DNA of 64,000 nt from Paulinella micropora (GCA_009731375.1 BJOX01000119.1:325452-389451); one strand, 5' to 3'; counted from the first letter of the stretch, positions 35,171 to 45,916 are shown. Program-made: numbers and translations. Notes: a model not told the origin generated them from the sequence alone.

Positions 35171-35737
35171 AGTGTGCATAGGACGCTGAAGGCAGCGTTA
35201 AAGACCTATTGCAAAAATAGTCAGCTCAATTGGGTATACGTTGTTCCTATGTTCACGTTCGCTATTAACAATTTGGCTTCAGCGCCATTAGGAGGACATG
35301 CACGGGGTGTGAGTCCACATCAGGTAGTCACATGATACGGGAACTTGAGAGTTGAACACACCAACGAAGCTGTTGTTTCCACCCGACAAGTGGGAACCAT
35401 GCGAGCTGTTAGGAGTTCGATTACGAGCTATTGCCGAAGCTCGTAGTTCGATTGAGAAGTGTCGGGAGACTCGCCGCTCAGGGAGATTCAGCGAGAACAG
35501 GAATTGGGCAAGTACTCTCATGTACAGTACAAGGAAGGCGATACGGTCTTGATGTATGTTCCGACTGTACCGAAGGGATATCAGTCAAGTTCTACAATAA
35601 GTGGCATGTGCAATTTAAGATTCAGTGTACCGCAGACGGGTGCGCATAATTACAAAATTGCGCCTACACTGTCAGGAGCACGAGGAAGGGAACAGATTGT
35701 GCATGTGCGGCGTTTGGCTAAGTTTAGTCCTTATTAA
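35171..35737 (+). pseudogene. Integrase, part displaced to the right of the inserted element
   Basis: From 35174 the sequence reads VHRTLKAALKTYCKNSQLNW and FAINNLASAPLGG, the direct continuation of integrase after the catalytic Glu, up to a TGA at about 35334. A second piece (35459-35737) reads YKEGDTVLMYVPTVPKG and HVRRLAKFSPY, the C-terminal domain. So a single integrase gene now lies in two pieces 7.4 kb apart. Confidence 0.8.
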
Positions 35738-36742
35738 TATTTACTAGAGGACGAGAACGAGGAGCAAGCGTTGAGACGCATTGCATCGGCGTTCAGACAG
35801 CCGCCATCGTTACTTACGCGTAAGGAGCGTGAGGAGGCATTGCGGAAGCGGCAAGAGGAAAGCAAAGAGGAAGCAAACTGAGAATGCGAGTGCCGATGAC
35901 AGTGCATCATCGGATGCCAAGCCTTTGAAGGATAAAAAGAATTTTATCCTTAGGCAGACAGAAGCGGTACAGGGCCATAAGGGTACGGTATGGAAAAAGC
36001 AGTGGATAGCAGGCCAGAATGTGGCTAAGATCGAATTGCAGGTGGATAAGTTCTATCTATGTCGACCGCATGAGGATATTAATACTGTCATGGACAAGGA
36101 TTTCGATCATTTCTTTTTCATGCAAGTTACATATGTACAGCCCAAAACACGGATACGAGCTGCGTTGCGATTTGCACCAACGATGCAGTTTTGGAGGAGT
36201 AAAAGTGAGATTGAGCTCACGAGGGATAGGATCTTTGCACCAGTGTTCCGAGACGGGGACGGACTGGAACAATGGGATGCGTCAATAGAGAAAGACGACG
36301 AGGATTTTACACCTTGGACGGTACAACTGATGCCGCGAGTGGTTCTGGATATGCCATTTTATCTAACGGAGGATTCCGCTTCGCATATGGGACGAAGTCC
36401 AGAGTGCGGGCATATCATTTTTGTTGATAGGTGCACCGAAGTGTGATAAGGAAATTGCGGCGAAGAAGAGAAGACCAAGGCAGGCACCGCCTGTGGCGGA
36501 AGAGCACAAGGGTCGTGGAAGACCGCGAAAGCGAGCGAAAAAGTGACATTATAAAACATACAACGGAGTCTGATGTCGCTTACGGATCACCAGCTACTTT
36601 TTGTTCTCGATGGAAGGGAGGATCAAGCGATGGCATTTATGTTCGATGCCAGAGGAAGGATAGAGCTGGAGCTCGGGGGCACGAGTTCTCACGGATGAGA
36701 CTCGCACTGGACGTGGACCAATTCTTTTTATTTATTCGATAG
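35738..36742 (+). pseudogene. Frames downstream of integrase, unrecognised
   Basis: 35781-36446 (221 codons) starts basic and continues with FYLCRPHEDINTVMDKDFDH and QLMPRVVLDMPFYLTEDSAS; 36431-36742 is a short basic frame. No known domain recognised. They follow the integrase in the same direction and probably are the tail of the element or its remains. Confidence 0.35.
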
Positions 36743-36975
36743 CCGGAATGCCTTATGTCATGTGTCGGTCGGTCGAGGGCGCCTTCGAATGAGGAGTCAG
36801 TCTTCGGCGTGGGGGTCGACCGCTTACGGCGGCTTCCCCCCAAGGGGGAAAAGGGATTGTCGGCCGGCCCGCACAATACCGTATGATAGTGGCATTCAGT
36901 GTCGTCCGGCTTGTCGTTACTTGACTCTTATGCTTGGTCTGCCCCTCTCCTGTTCTAAGTGTCAGAGTAGCTGTT
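36743..36975. other. Unique sequence between the LTR element and a GAG array
   Basis: About 230 bp without a recognised feature; it has GGCGGCTTCCCCCCAAGGGG and CGGCCGGCC runs. It may be the end of the LTR element, but no repeat partner was found in the window. Confidence 0.3.
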
Positions 36976-37115
36976 CCGGTTACAAGGAGGAAGAGGAGGA
37001 GGAGGAGGAGGAGAAGGAGGAGGAGGAGGAGGAGAAGGAGGAGGAGGAGGAGGAGGAGGAGGAGGAGGAGGAGGAGGAGGAGGAGGACGAAGAAGAAGAA
37101 GAAGAAGAAGAAGAA

Positions 37116-37156
<41 letters not shown>

Positions 37157-37262
37157 GGAAGAAGAGGAAGAAGAGGAGGAAGAAGAAGAAGAAGAAGAAG
37201 AAGAAGAAGAAGATGAAGGAGGAGGAGGAGGAGAAGTAGAAGAAGAAGAAGAAGAAGAAGCG

Positions 37263-37334
<72 letters not shown>

Positions 37335-37654
37335 GTAATAGTGGTAGTAGTGGTAGTAGTAGAAACGAAAACAGGAGGAGGAACAGGAGGAGAGGAGGAG
37401 GAGGAGGAGGAAGGAGAAGAAGAAGAAGAAGAAGAAGAAGAAGAAAAACAAGAAGAAGAAGAAGGGACAGGACAAGACAAGGAAGAAGGAAGAGGAGCAT
37501 GTAAAGGATGAGGAGGAGGACGAGGATGAGGAGGAGGAGGAGAAGAAGAAGGAAGGGGTATAGGAGTGAGTAAAATTGGGTGAGAGGAGAAAGTAGTAAA
37601 AGAAGAGGAGGATGTAGAACGAGGAGGAGGGGGAAGAGGGGGTCGAGGGGGTCT
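36976..37654. repeat. GAG/GAA, TTA and GTA trinucleotide arrays
   Basis: GAGGAG and GAAGAA arrays to 37260, (TTA)n at 37263-37335, (GTA)n, then further GAG/GAA/AGAGGA to 37654. The 100-residue glutamate runs in one frame are compositional. Confidence 0.9.
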
Positions 37655-37964
37655 NNNNNNNNNNNNNNNNNNNNNNNNNNNNNNNNNNNNNNNNNNNNNN
37701 NNNNNNNNNNNNNNNNNNNNNNNNNNNNNNNNNNNNNNNNNNNNNNNNNNNNNNNNNNNNNNNNNNNNNNNNNNNNNNNNNNNNNNNNNNNNNNNNNNNN
37801 NNNNNNNNNNNNNNNNNNNNNNNNNNNNNNNNNNNNNNNNNNNNNNNNNNNNNNNNNNNNNNNNNNNNNNNNNNNNNNNNNNNNNNNNNNNNNNNNNNNN
37901 NNNNNNNNNNNNNNNNNNNNNNNNNNNNNNNNNNNNNNNNNNNNNNNNNNNNNNNNNNNNNNNN
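37655..37964. other. Assembly gap of 310 N
   Basis: Unsequenced, between a GA-rich array and a CT array; the true length may differ from 310. Confidence 1.
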
Positions 37965-38039
<75 letters not shown>

Positions 38040-38153
38040 GCGCAAACACATACATACATACATACATACATACATACATACACACAAACACACAGACACA
38101 CACACACACACACATACATGTACACATACATACACACACACATACATACACAC
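37965..38153. repeat. CT and CA/CATA tracts
   Basis: (CT)n to 38015 then CA and CATA repeats directly beside the donor of exon 20. Confidence 0.85.
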
Positions 38154-38199
38154 CTCTCTTTCGGAGATAAGCTGCTGTCTGTGCTGAATTCCACGTAGC
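38154..38199 (-). CDS. Exon 20: basic micro-exon after ADD domain 2
   Basis: 46 nt, acceptor TGTAG, donor AGAG|GTGTGT, phase 2 in and 0 out. It reads [15 protein letters not shown]. After exon 17 (or 19) the junction gives R-L-R-G; the direct join to exon 17 (LQAR-LRG) resembles LQKRLRN just after ADD domain 1. A 5'-part copy with its own acceptor lies upstream at 38383-38425. Confidence 0.45.
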
Positions 38200-38296
38200 C
38201 TACATGTGTACACAGACAGAAAAGTGTGTCTGTGGTGTGTGTGTGTGTGTGTGTGTCTGTGTGTGTGTGTGTGAGTGAGTTAGTGAGTGAGTGTCT

Positions 38297-38387
<91 letters not shown>

Positions 38388-38485
38388 GCTGCTGCCCGTG
38401 CTGAATTTCACGCAGCCTAAGTGTATATATAGCGGGAAAAAAGAAATAGAAAGTGAGTGCGTGTGTGTGAGTGTGTGTGTGTGTG

Positions 38486-38527
<42 letters not shown>

Positions 38528-38551
38528 ATCCATCTATCTATCTATCTATCC

Positions 38552-38623
<72 letters not shown>

Positions 38624-38647
38624 GTTTGTCTGTCTGTCTGTCTATCC

Positions 38648-38712
<65 letters not shown>
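38200..38712. repeat. TG, AG and TATC arrays with an exon 20 copy
   Basis: TG repeats, AG repeats, and (TATC)n at 38525-38712. Between them 38383-38425 copies the acceptor and first part of exon 20 (GCTGCTGCCCGTGCTGAATT on the plus strand) with several changes. Confidence 0.75.
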
Positions 38713-38714
<2 letters not shown>

Positions 38715-39170
38715 CCGGGGGGATGCAGAGGGCCAGCTGCGCAGTGCTCTGGCCTAAAACCAAACCCCCTATAATGACGATTTTGTGTCCGCCGTTAATC
38801 GCGCGCAGCGCAAGGGCTAAACAGGCAACCAACTCCTGACCATGGCTGATGAAGTCGGGGCGTGATGCAAAGGGTTGATGAAGTCGGGGTTGTAGAAGGT
38901 AACTCACAACGAGCGTGAACTCCTGAAACCTCGGCTTGTTTGTGGCATCATCTCCTTAGGGCACACGCTCCTGGGGAGTGTTCTAGTGTTGTCCCGTATA
39001 GTTCAAAAGGGCTCGGCTACCTTTCGGCTTGAACTGGGCACAGACACCAACCACAGCGAGACAGTGGTTGGTGTGCAGCTTGGCCGGTGCTGAAAGTTCT
39101 TGTCGGGGGTAGTATAGGAGGCAATGGCTTTTCAAGCTAGGCCACGCCCATAGATTAAACATATTAAACA
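38713..39170. other. Unique intron sequence, possibly a retroposon end
   Basis: GATGAAGTCGGGG occurs twice (about 38849 and 38877), and the sequence ends in TATC repeats. On the minus strand a short frame reads [20 protein letters not shown], which looks like the end of an old retroposon protein, but this is only a suspicion. Confidence 0.35.
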
Positions 39171-39220
<50 letters not shown>

Positions 39221-39244
39221 CTACCTACCTACCTACCTACCTAC

Positions 39245-39330
<86 letters not shown>

Positions 39331-39365
39331 GTCTGTCTGCCTGTCTGTCTGCCTGTCTGTCTGTG

Positions 39366-39421
<56 letters not shown>

Positions 39422-39446
39422 CCTACCTACCTACCTACCTACCTAC

Positions 39447-39537
<91 letters not shown>

Positions 39538-39692
39538 CTTAGTGCTATCTCCCAGCCCGCTACCCAGCCACCAACTGGTGGCAGGGTGGAATGGATGCCT
39601 ATGTCTTCGGATACGCAGAGCTGATAGACCAAACATATCTATCTATCTATCTATGTATGTATCTATCTATCTATCTATCCATCTATCTATCC

Positions 39693-39759
<67 letters not shown>

Positions 39760-39793
39760 CATCTAAGTATCTATCTGGCTGTCTGTCTGTTTT

Positions 39794-39852
<59 letters not shown>

Positions 39853-39886
39853 CTCTCTCTCTCTCTCCTATCTACCTGGTGCTGGT

Positions 39887-39971
<85 letters not shown>

Positions 39972-39988
39972 NNNNNNNNNNTATCAAC
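39171..39988. repeat. TATC/CTAC/CTGT arrays, module S1, poly-C and gap
   Basis: TATC arrays with S1 at 39543-39632, CT tract, poly-C at 39889-39971 and ten N. At 39866-39881 ACCTGGTGCTGG repeats the donor end of exon 19. Confidence 0.85.
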
Positions 39989-40020
39989 CTGGTGCATTGT
40001 GGCAGCGTTGTTGGCCGCGT
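39989..40020 (-). CDS. Exon 19 (candidate): 32-nt micro-exon
   Basis: Acceptor GCGTAG, donor ACCAG|GTTGAT, phase 0 in and 2 out, which bridges exon 18 to exon 20 in frame. It reads TRPTTLPQCT. Very short and with no motif, so support comes only from splice sites, phase and a truncated copy of its donor end at 39866-39881. The sequence lies beside the N gap at 39972-39981. Another reading of the same piece (39989-40038) gives an ankyrin-like GVDAANNAATMHQ in a phase that does not fit. Confidence 0.3.
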
Positions 40021-40038
40021 CTACGCCAAAAGCCACAC

Positions 40039-40065
40039 CTTAGATAGATAGATAGATAGATAGAT

Positions 40066-40097
<32 letters not shown>

Positions 40098-40106
40098 GAG
40101 ATAGAT

Positions 40107-40147
<41 letters not shown>

Positions 40148-40362
40148 TTTGGGTAGGTGGGTACGCTGGTAGATATATAGATAGATAGATAGATAGATAG
40201 ATAGCTAAATAGCTAGATAGCTAGATAGCTAGATAGCTAGATAGATAGATAGATAGACAGATAGATAGCTAGACAGATAGATAGATTGATAGATAGATAG
40301 ATAGATGGATGGATGGATGGATAGCTAGCTAGCTAGCCTAGCCTCCTAGCTAGCTAGCTAGC

Positions 40363-40393
<31 letters not shown>

Positions 40394-40394
40394 T

Positions 40395-40429
<35 letters not shown>

Positions 40430-40521
40430 ACCGGGTAGGGCAGGAAAGGGCGGAGGACGAAGCAAATCAGCCTATATGTACATATGTTTGTATATAGATA
40501 GATACATAGATAGATAGATTA

Positions 40522-40552
<31 letters not shown>

Positions 40553-40785
40553 TAGATAGATATAGATATAGATAGATAGATACATAGATAGATAGATAGA
40601 TAGATTAATAGATAGATAGATAGATATATAGATAGATATAGATAGATATACAGATAGATAGATAGATAGGTAGGTAGGTAGGTAGGTGCATGGATTGATG
40701 GATGGATGGATAGATAGATAGATAGATAGATAGATAAATAGATAAATATATAGATAGATAAATAGATAGATAGATAGATAGATAG

Positions 40786-40820
<35 letters not shown>

Positions 40821-40969
40821 GTAGGTAGGTAGGTAGGTAGGTAGGTAGGTAGATAGATAGATAGATAGATAGATATGTATAGATGGATGGATGGATGGAT
40901 GGATAGATAGATAGATAGATAGATAGACAGATAGACAGATTAGATAGATAGATAGATAGATAGACAGAT

Positions 40970-41012
<43 letters not shown>

Positions 41013-41400
41013 GTAAGGTGGGGAAGGGTGGATGACGAAGCAAGTCAGCTGGTTAGTATGTATGTATGTATGTATATGTATGTATGTATGTATGTATGTA
41101 CGTACGTATGTATGTACGTATGTATGTATGTATGTATGTATGTATGTACGTATGTATGTATGTATGTATGTATGTATGTATGTGTGTGTGTACGCATGTA
41201 CGTATGTATGTATGTATATACGTATGTATGTACGTATGTATGTACGTACGTATGTATGTATGTATGTATGTATGTATATATGTATGTATGTATGTATGTA
41301 TATTTGTATGTATGTATGTTTGTATGCATGTATGATTGTATGTTTGTATTACATCTATATGTATGTATGTATGTATATATGTATGTATGTATGTATATAC
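40039..41400. repeat. GATA/CTAG/GGTA arrays and TATG array
   Basis: GATA arrays with a (CTAG)n part (40320-40370), a GGGAAGGGTGGATGACGAAG motif seen at 40440 and 41020 (similar), and (TATG)n from 41056 to 41400. Nothing gene-like. Confidence 0.85.
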
Positions 41401-41461
41401 TTGCAATCTGCGATGTCTGCCTTTTCGCTGTTGAGGGGGCTCCGCTAGATAGCTAGCCATC
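41401..41461 (-). CDS. Exon 18 (candidate): basic linker exon with many intron copies
   Basis: 61 nt, acceptor TTGCAG, donor GCAA|GTATAT, phase 2 in and 0 out. It reads MASYLAEPPQQRKGRHRRLQ. No domain recognised. Its acceptor and first bases recur about 17 times in the upstream intron (41514-43450), while only this copy carries the full non-repetitive exon. Exon 17 could instead join exon 20 directly, since those phases also match; exon 18 may then be optional or not real. Confidence 0.4.
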
Positions 41462-41706
41462 CTGCAAAGTAAGTTGTGTGTGTGTGTGTGTATGTAAGTA
41501 AGTAAGTAAGTAAGTAGCTAGCCATCCTGCAAAGTAAGTTGTGTGTGTGTGTCTGTGTGTGTGTGTGTGTGTGTGTAAGTAAGTAAGTAAGTAAGTAGCT
41601 AGCCATCCTGCAAAATAAGTTGTGTGTATGTATGTATGTGTGTGTGTGTGTGTGTAAGTAAGTAAGTAAGTAGCTAGCCATCCTGCAAATTAAGTTGTGT
41701 GTGTGC

Positions 41707-41777
<71 letters not shown>

Positions 41778-42048
41778 GCTAGCCATCCTGCAAAGTAAGT
41801 TTTGTGTGTGTGTGTGTGTGTGTGTGTGTAAGTAAGTAAGTAAGTAGCTAGCCATCCTGCAAAGTAAGTTGTGTGTGTGTGTGTGTAAGTAAGTAAGTAA
41901 GTAGCTAGCCATCCTGCAAAGTAAGTTGTGTGTGTGTGTGTGTGTGTGTGTGTAAGTAAGTAAGTAAGTAAGTAGCTAGCCATCCTGCAAAGTAAGTTGT
42001 GTGTGTGTGTGTATGTGTGCGTGTGTGTGTATGTGTGCGTGTGTGCGC

Positions 42049-42097
<49 letters not shown>

Positions 42098-42227
42098 TAA
42101 GTAAGTTAGTAGCTAGCCATCCTGCTAAGTAAGTTATGTGTGTGTGCGCGCGCGCGTGTGTGTGTGTGTGTGTGTGTGTGTGTAAGTAAGTAAGTAAGTA
42201 GCTAGCCATCCTGCAAAGTAAGTTGTG

Positions 42228-42262
<35 letters not shown>

Positions 42263-42385
42263 AAGTAAGTAAGTAAGTAAGTAAGCAAGTAAGTAGCTAG
42301 CCATCCTGCAAAGTAAGTTGTGTGTGTGTGTGTGTATAAGTAAGTAGCTAGCCATCCTGCAAAGTAAGTTGTGTGTGTGTGTGTG

Positions 42386-42417
<32 letters not shown>

Positions 42418-42975
42418 GATAAGTTAGTAATTAAGCTGGTGAGGGCTCTTCTGTAAATAGCTAGGCATTGTGCAAGGTAAGTTTGTTTAGATAAGCAAGT
42501 AGGCAAGTGAATAAGTATAAGTGAGTAAGTGAGTAATGAGTAAGTAAGTAAGCAAGTAAGTAAGTAAGTAAATAAGTAAGTAAGTAAGTTGTTGAGGAGC
42601 TCTAGTAGATAGCTAGCCATCCTGCAAAGTAAGTAAGTTTAGAAAAGCAAGTAAGCAAATAAGTGAAGAAGTGAGTAAGTGAGTAAGTGAGTAAGTCTGA
42701 GAGGCCTCCACTAGATAGCTAGCCATCCTGCAAGGATGTGTAAGTTTAGGTAAGCAAGTAAGCAAGCAAGTAAGTAAGTAAGTAAGTAAGTAAGTATAAG
42801 TAAGTAAGTTGCGGAGGGCTGTCCTGTATATAGCGATCCTAAGTAAGTTTAGATAATTAAGTAAGTAAGTAAGTTGCTGAGGGCTCTTCTGTAGATAGCT
42901 AGCCATTCTGCAAAGTGTAGATAAGTAAGTAAGTAAGTTTGTAAATAAGTAAATAAGTAACTAAGTCAGTAAGTC

Positions 42976-43014
<39 letters not shown>

Positions 43015-43044
43015 GAGTGAGTTAGTTGGTAAGTAAGTAAGTAC

Positions 43045-43107
<63 letters not shown>

Positions 43108-43205
43108 GCTGAAGGGTTTCCTGTAGATAGCTGGTCATCCTTCAAAGTAGTACGTTTGAAGAAAAAATCAAACAAGCAAACAAGTAAGCAAGTAAGCAAG
43201 TAAGC

Positions 43206-43268
<63 letters not shown>

Positions 43269-43270
43269 CG

Positions 43271-43305
<35 letters not shown>

Positions 43306-43382
43306 GAGTTAAGTAAGTAAGCAAATAAGTAAGCAAATAAGTAAGTAAGTAAGTAAGTAAGTGAGCAAGTAAGGAAGTAAGG

Positions 43383-43417
<35 letters not shown>

Positions 43418-43450
43418 TAAGTAGCTTAGGGCTTTCGTGTATATAACAGT
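41462..43450 (-). repeat. Minisatellite built from the start of exon 18
   Basis: Units of about 50-105 bp, each with CTAGCCATCCTGCAAAGTAAG followed by GT and AAGT repeats. On the minus strand each unit has an acceptor-like TTTGCAG|GATGGCTAGCTA. Eleven close copies lie at 41514-42360 and looser, longer ones (42463, 42614, 42719, 42899, 43133, 43448) that retain GAGGGCTCTTCTGT. 42920-43440 is mostly (GTAA)n and 43460-43555 (TA)n. Confidence 0.75.
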
Positions 43451-43481
43451 CATCCTTACATATATATATATATATATATAC

Positions 43482-43537
<56 letters not shown>

Positions 43538-43650
43538 ATATGTATATATATATGTAGTGTAAACTAAGCAAGTTTAAACAAGTAAGTAAGTAAGTAAGTA
43601 AGTAAAGTAAGAAATTAAGTTTAGTAAAGTAAGTAAAGTAAAGTGATTAC

Positions 43651-43724
43651 CTCGCTTGCAGAGCTTGCAAAGGACTTGAGTTACAGATAAGACACACCCA
43701 GCCCGTTGTGGAGGACAGCATGCT
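43651..43724 (-). CDS. Exon 17: end of ADD domain 2
   Basis: 74 nt, acceptor GGTAG, donor GCGAG|GTAATC, phase 0 in and 2 out. It reads SMLSSTTGWVCLICNSSPLQ then ALQA, with W-x-C-x2-C-x3-P-L matching the end of ADD domain 1 (W-x-C-x2-C-x-P-x-P-L). The second domain therefore also has six C-x2-C pairs. Two mutated copies lie upstream at 43917-44010 (stop inside, Trp lost) and 44155-44232. Confidence 0.7.
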
Positions 43725-44101
43725 CTACCAAGACAACACCAGGGAGGGACTTACTTGCTTGCTTACTCATTTACTCACTTACTTACTTACTTACTTACCA
43801 AAGCGATCCCCCCTGGCCCAGTCCTTTGTAACCTCTCCCAGAAAAGTAATCAAACCAGTAAGTTAATAAGTTAGTAAAGTAAGCAAAGTAAGTAGATCGT
43901 CCCTCCCTGGTGTTGTCCTGGTAGTTTGCAAAGGACTTGCGCGTCAGATAAGACACACCCTGCCCATTGTGGAGGACAGCATGCTCTACCAAGACAACAC
44001 CAGGGGGATGACTTACTTACTTTACTAACTTGCTAACTTACTGGTTGATTACTTTTCTGGTAGAGGTTACAAAGGACTGGGTTCAGGGGATCGAATTGGT
44101 G

Positions 44102-44137
<36 letters not shown>

Positions 44138-44485
44138 GAGTAAAGTAAAGTAAAGTTGCAAAGGACTGGGGTTTCACAGCAGATACACGCAGCACGTGGG
44201 AGAGTAACATGCTCTAACACGACAATAGGAGGGACAACATGTCTACCAAGAGAGTAGGAGGGACAAAATGGCAATAGTGAGGCAATAAGAGGGAGGAAAA
44301 TGGCACTAGTTGAGGCAAGTGGCTGGAGGAATGCTAGGGAAAAGAGTGAGGAGCGAATTGGGGGAATAGGACAAAAAGGAAATAGTTAACGAGATAATGA
44401 CGACAACAGGGAACATTGAGCCAACAAAAAGGGACGGAAAGGGAATGAGTGAGGGAACAAGAGGGATGAAAAGCGCATTTGTAAC
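43725..44485. other. Intron with two exon 17 copies and an inverted 60-bp module
   Basis: Copies of exon 17 at 43917-44010 and 44155-44232. 43801-43858 (CCCAGTCCTTTGTAACCTCT) is the inverse of 44038-44100. The rest is (AAGT)n and a purine-rich stretch (44270-44460). It is upstream of exon 17 on the minus strand. Confidence 0.6.
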
Positions 44486-44633
44486 TTAGGCGCGTTCTAA
44501 ACCACCCAGATTTCTCGCTTTCTGGGTCCATTTCTGGGTTTGGCTTCCCTGAAAAGCCTGGCCTGTGGTGCCACTTGACCCAGAAATCGACCCAGAAACC
44601 GGGAAATCTGGGTGGTGCAGAATGCGTCTAAGG
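44486..44633. mobile_element. Palindromic MITE-like element, family M1, copy 1
   Basis: About 148 bp whose halves are inverse copies: TTAGGCGCGTTCTAAACCAC at one end and, on the other strand, TTAGACGCATTCTGCACCAC. Several CCCAGAAA/TTTCTGGG motifs inside. The second copy is at 58113-58252. No coding capacity; probably a non-autonomous DNA element. Confidence 0.65.
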
Positions 44634-44655
44634 CATTAGTAGGCAATTAGTATAT

Positions 44656-44793
44656 TATGCGGCTAGCCACAAATTTGACATGTTTTGCGGGCGAGCCGGG
44701 CCGGCGAGCCCGCAAAACACGTCAAATTTGGCGCGCCGCATATGTAGTTTTATCGGTAACCTGACCAAATTTTGTGGAGGTGACCGATAAAGT
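44656..44793. repeat. Double hairpin element, family H1, copy 1
   Basis: First palindrome 44658-44741 with arms around AAATTTGACATGTTTTGCGG and a GCCGGGCCGGC centre; second 44747-44793 with TATCGGT and ACCGATA arms. It begins 7 nt inside the intron after the exon 16 donor. The M1 element lies 20 bp further left. Confidence 0.7.
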
Positions 44794-44799
44794 TCTTAC

Positions 44800-44921
44800 C
44801 TGCAGCTGTGACTCGTCAAAGAGCTCCAAGAGACAGTGGAAACAGAAGATGCTTACGCACTTGGTGCACTTCACAAACTTGTCCTGGCCGCAAGCGCGGA
44901 AACACCAGAAACAAAACGGGC
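44800..44921 (-). CDS. Exon 16: ADD domain 2, PHD core
   Basis: 122 nt, acceptor TCTTAG, donor CTGCAG|GTAAGA (perfect consensus), phase 1 in and 0 out. It reads PFCFWCFRACGQDKFVKC, then TKCVSIFCFHCLLELFDESQ. Pairs CFWC, CTKC and CFHC match CRWC, CDHC and CHNC of ADD domain 1. A double hairpin element starts 7 nt after the donor junction, in the intron. Confidence 0.75.
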
Positions 44922-44939
44922 CTAAGAGAGAGGTTGTGA

Positions 44940-45801
44940 CGCAAGAGGAGAGATTATGAGAGAGAGAGAGAGAGAGAGAGATAGATAGATAGAGAGAGCG
45001 AGAGAGAGAGAGAGAGAGAGATGTAGTTAGGAAGCAAGATAGATTAGAAGGTAGGTATGTAGGTAGGTAAGTAGGTAAGTAGGTAGGTAGGCAGGTAGGT
45101 GGGTAGGTAATAGTAGAGGGGTAGGTAGGAAGGTAGGTAGGTAGATGGCGTGATGGCGCTGGCGCATAAGAGCCAGTGTTGACACAGTATGTGCAGTTAG
45201 TAGGTACGTAGGTAGGAAGGTAGGAAGGTAGGTAGGCAGGTAGGTAGGTAGGTAGGTAGATAGGTAGGTAGGTAGGAAGGTAGGTAGGTAGGTAGGTAGG
45301 TAGGTAGGTAGGGAGGTAGGTAGGTAGGAAGGTAGGAAGGTAGGTAGGCAGGTAGGTAGGTAGGTAGGTAGGTAGGTAGGTAGGTAGGCAGGTAGGTTTA
45401 TGCAGGTGGGTAGGTAGGTGGGTAGGTAGGTAGACGTATGTAGGTAGGTGTATGTAGTTAGATATAGGTCCCTGCTGACGTGGGCGTGATGGTATTAGCG
45501 CGCGATCAGCATGTTTGGCACATGGGAATGCGCAGTAAAGGGTACATGTGGGTACGTAGGTAGGTAGGTAGGTAGGTGGGTAGGTAGGTGGGTAGGTAGG
45601 TGGGTAGGTAGGTAGGTAGGTAGGTAGGGGGGTAGGTAGGTGGGTGGGTAGATAGGTAGGTAGGTAGGTGGGTGGGTGGGTAGGTAGGTAGGTGGGTAGG
45701 TAGGTAGGTAGGTGGGTAGGGGAAGGCAGGTGGGTGGGTAGGTAGGTAGGTAGGTAGGTGGGTAGGTAGGTGGGTAGGTAAGTTATCTTATGATAGTAGA
45801 C
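44940..45801. repeat. GA tract and (GGTA)n arrays with exon 15 copies
   Basis: GA repeats to 45030 and (GGTA)n to 45780. 45467-45546 repeats the 3' half of exon 15 with changes, and 45148-45190 is a weaker copy. No gene otherwise. Confidence 0.75.
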
Positions 45802-45916
45802 CAGCTGACGTGGGTGTGATGGTATTAGCTCGCGCTAAGCAGGTCTGGCATATGGGAATGCGCAGTAAAGGGTGTGATCGAAGCTGCTCGGTGAATTCAG
45901 TACGCACCATGCATAC
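45802..45916 (-). CDS. Exon 15: ADD domain 2, second C-x2-C pair
   Basis: 115 nt, acceptor TCTTAG, donor GCTG|GTCTAC, phase 0 in and 1 out. It reads [12 protein letters not shown], then RSHPLLRIPICQTCLARANT. The HP-L-x3-P-x-C-x2-C spacing repeats that of exon 6 (HP-I-L-x-V-P-L-C-x2-C) and of ATRX. Three 5'-part copies lie upstream at 47163-47218, 47457-47516 and 47606-47655; 3'-part copies lie downstream at 45467-45546 and, weakly, 45148-45190. Confidence 0.68.

Noticed and set aside
36762-37511. Frame with very long glutamate and leucine runs
   Set aside because: It reads through GAG/GAA and TTA arrays; the run is compositional and there is no conserved part on either side.
41445-43571. Repeating frame [14 protein letters not shown] as a membrane protein gene
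   Set aside because: Units vary in length and frame and are made of microsatellite plus the exon 18 edge; better explained as a minisatellite of exon echoes.
43669-44232. Dispersed repeat family with AAAGGACT
   Set aside because: First seen as a transposon-like repeat in three copies, but one copy is exon 17 with good splice sites and the others are its echoes.
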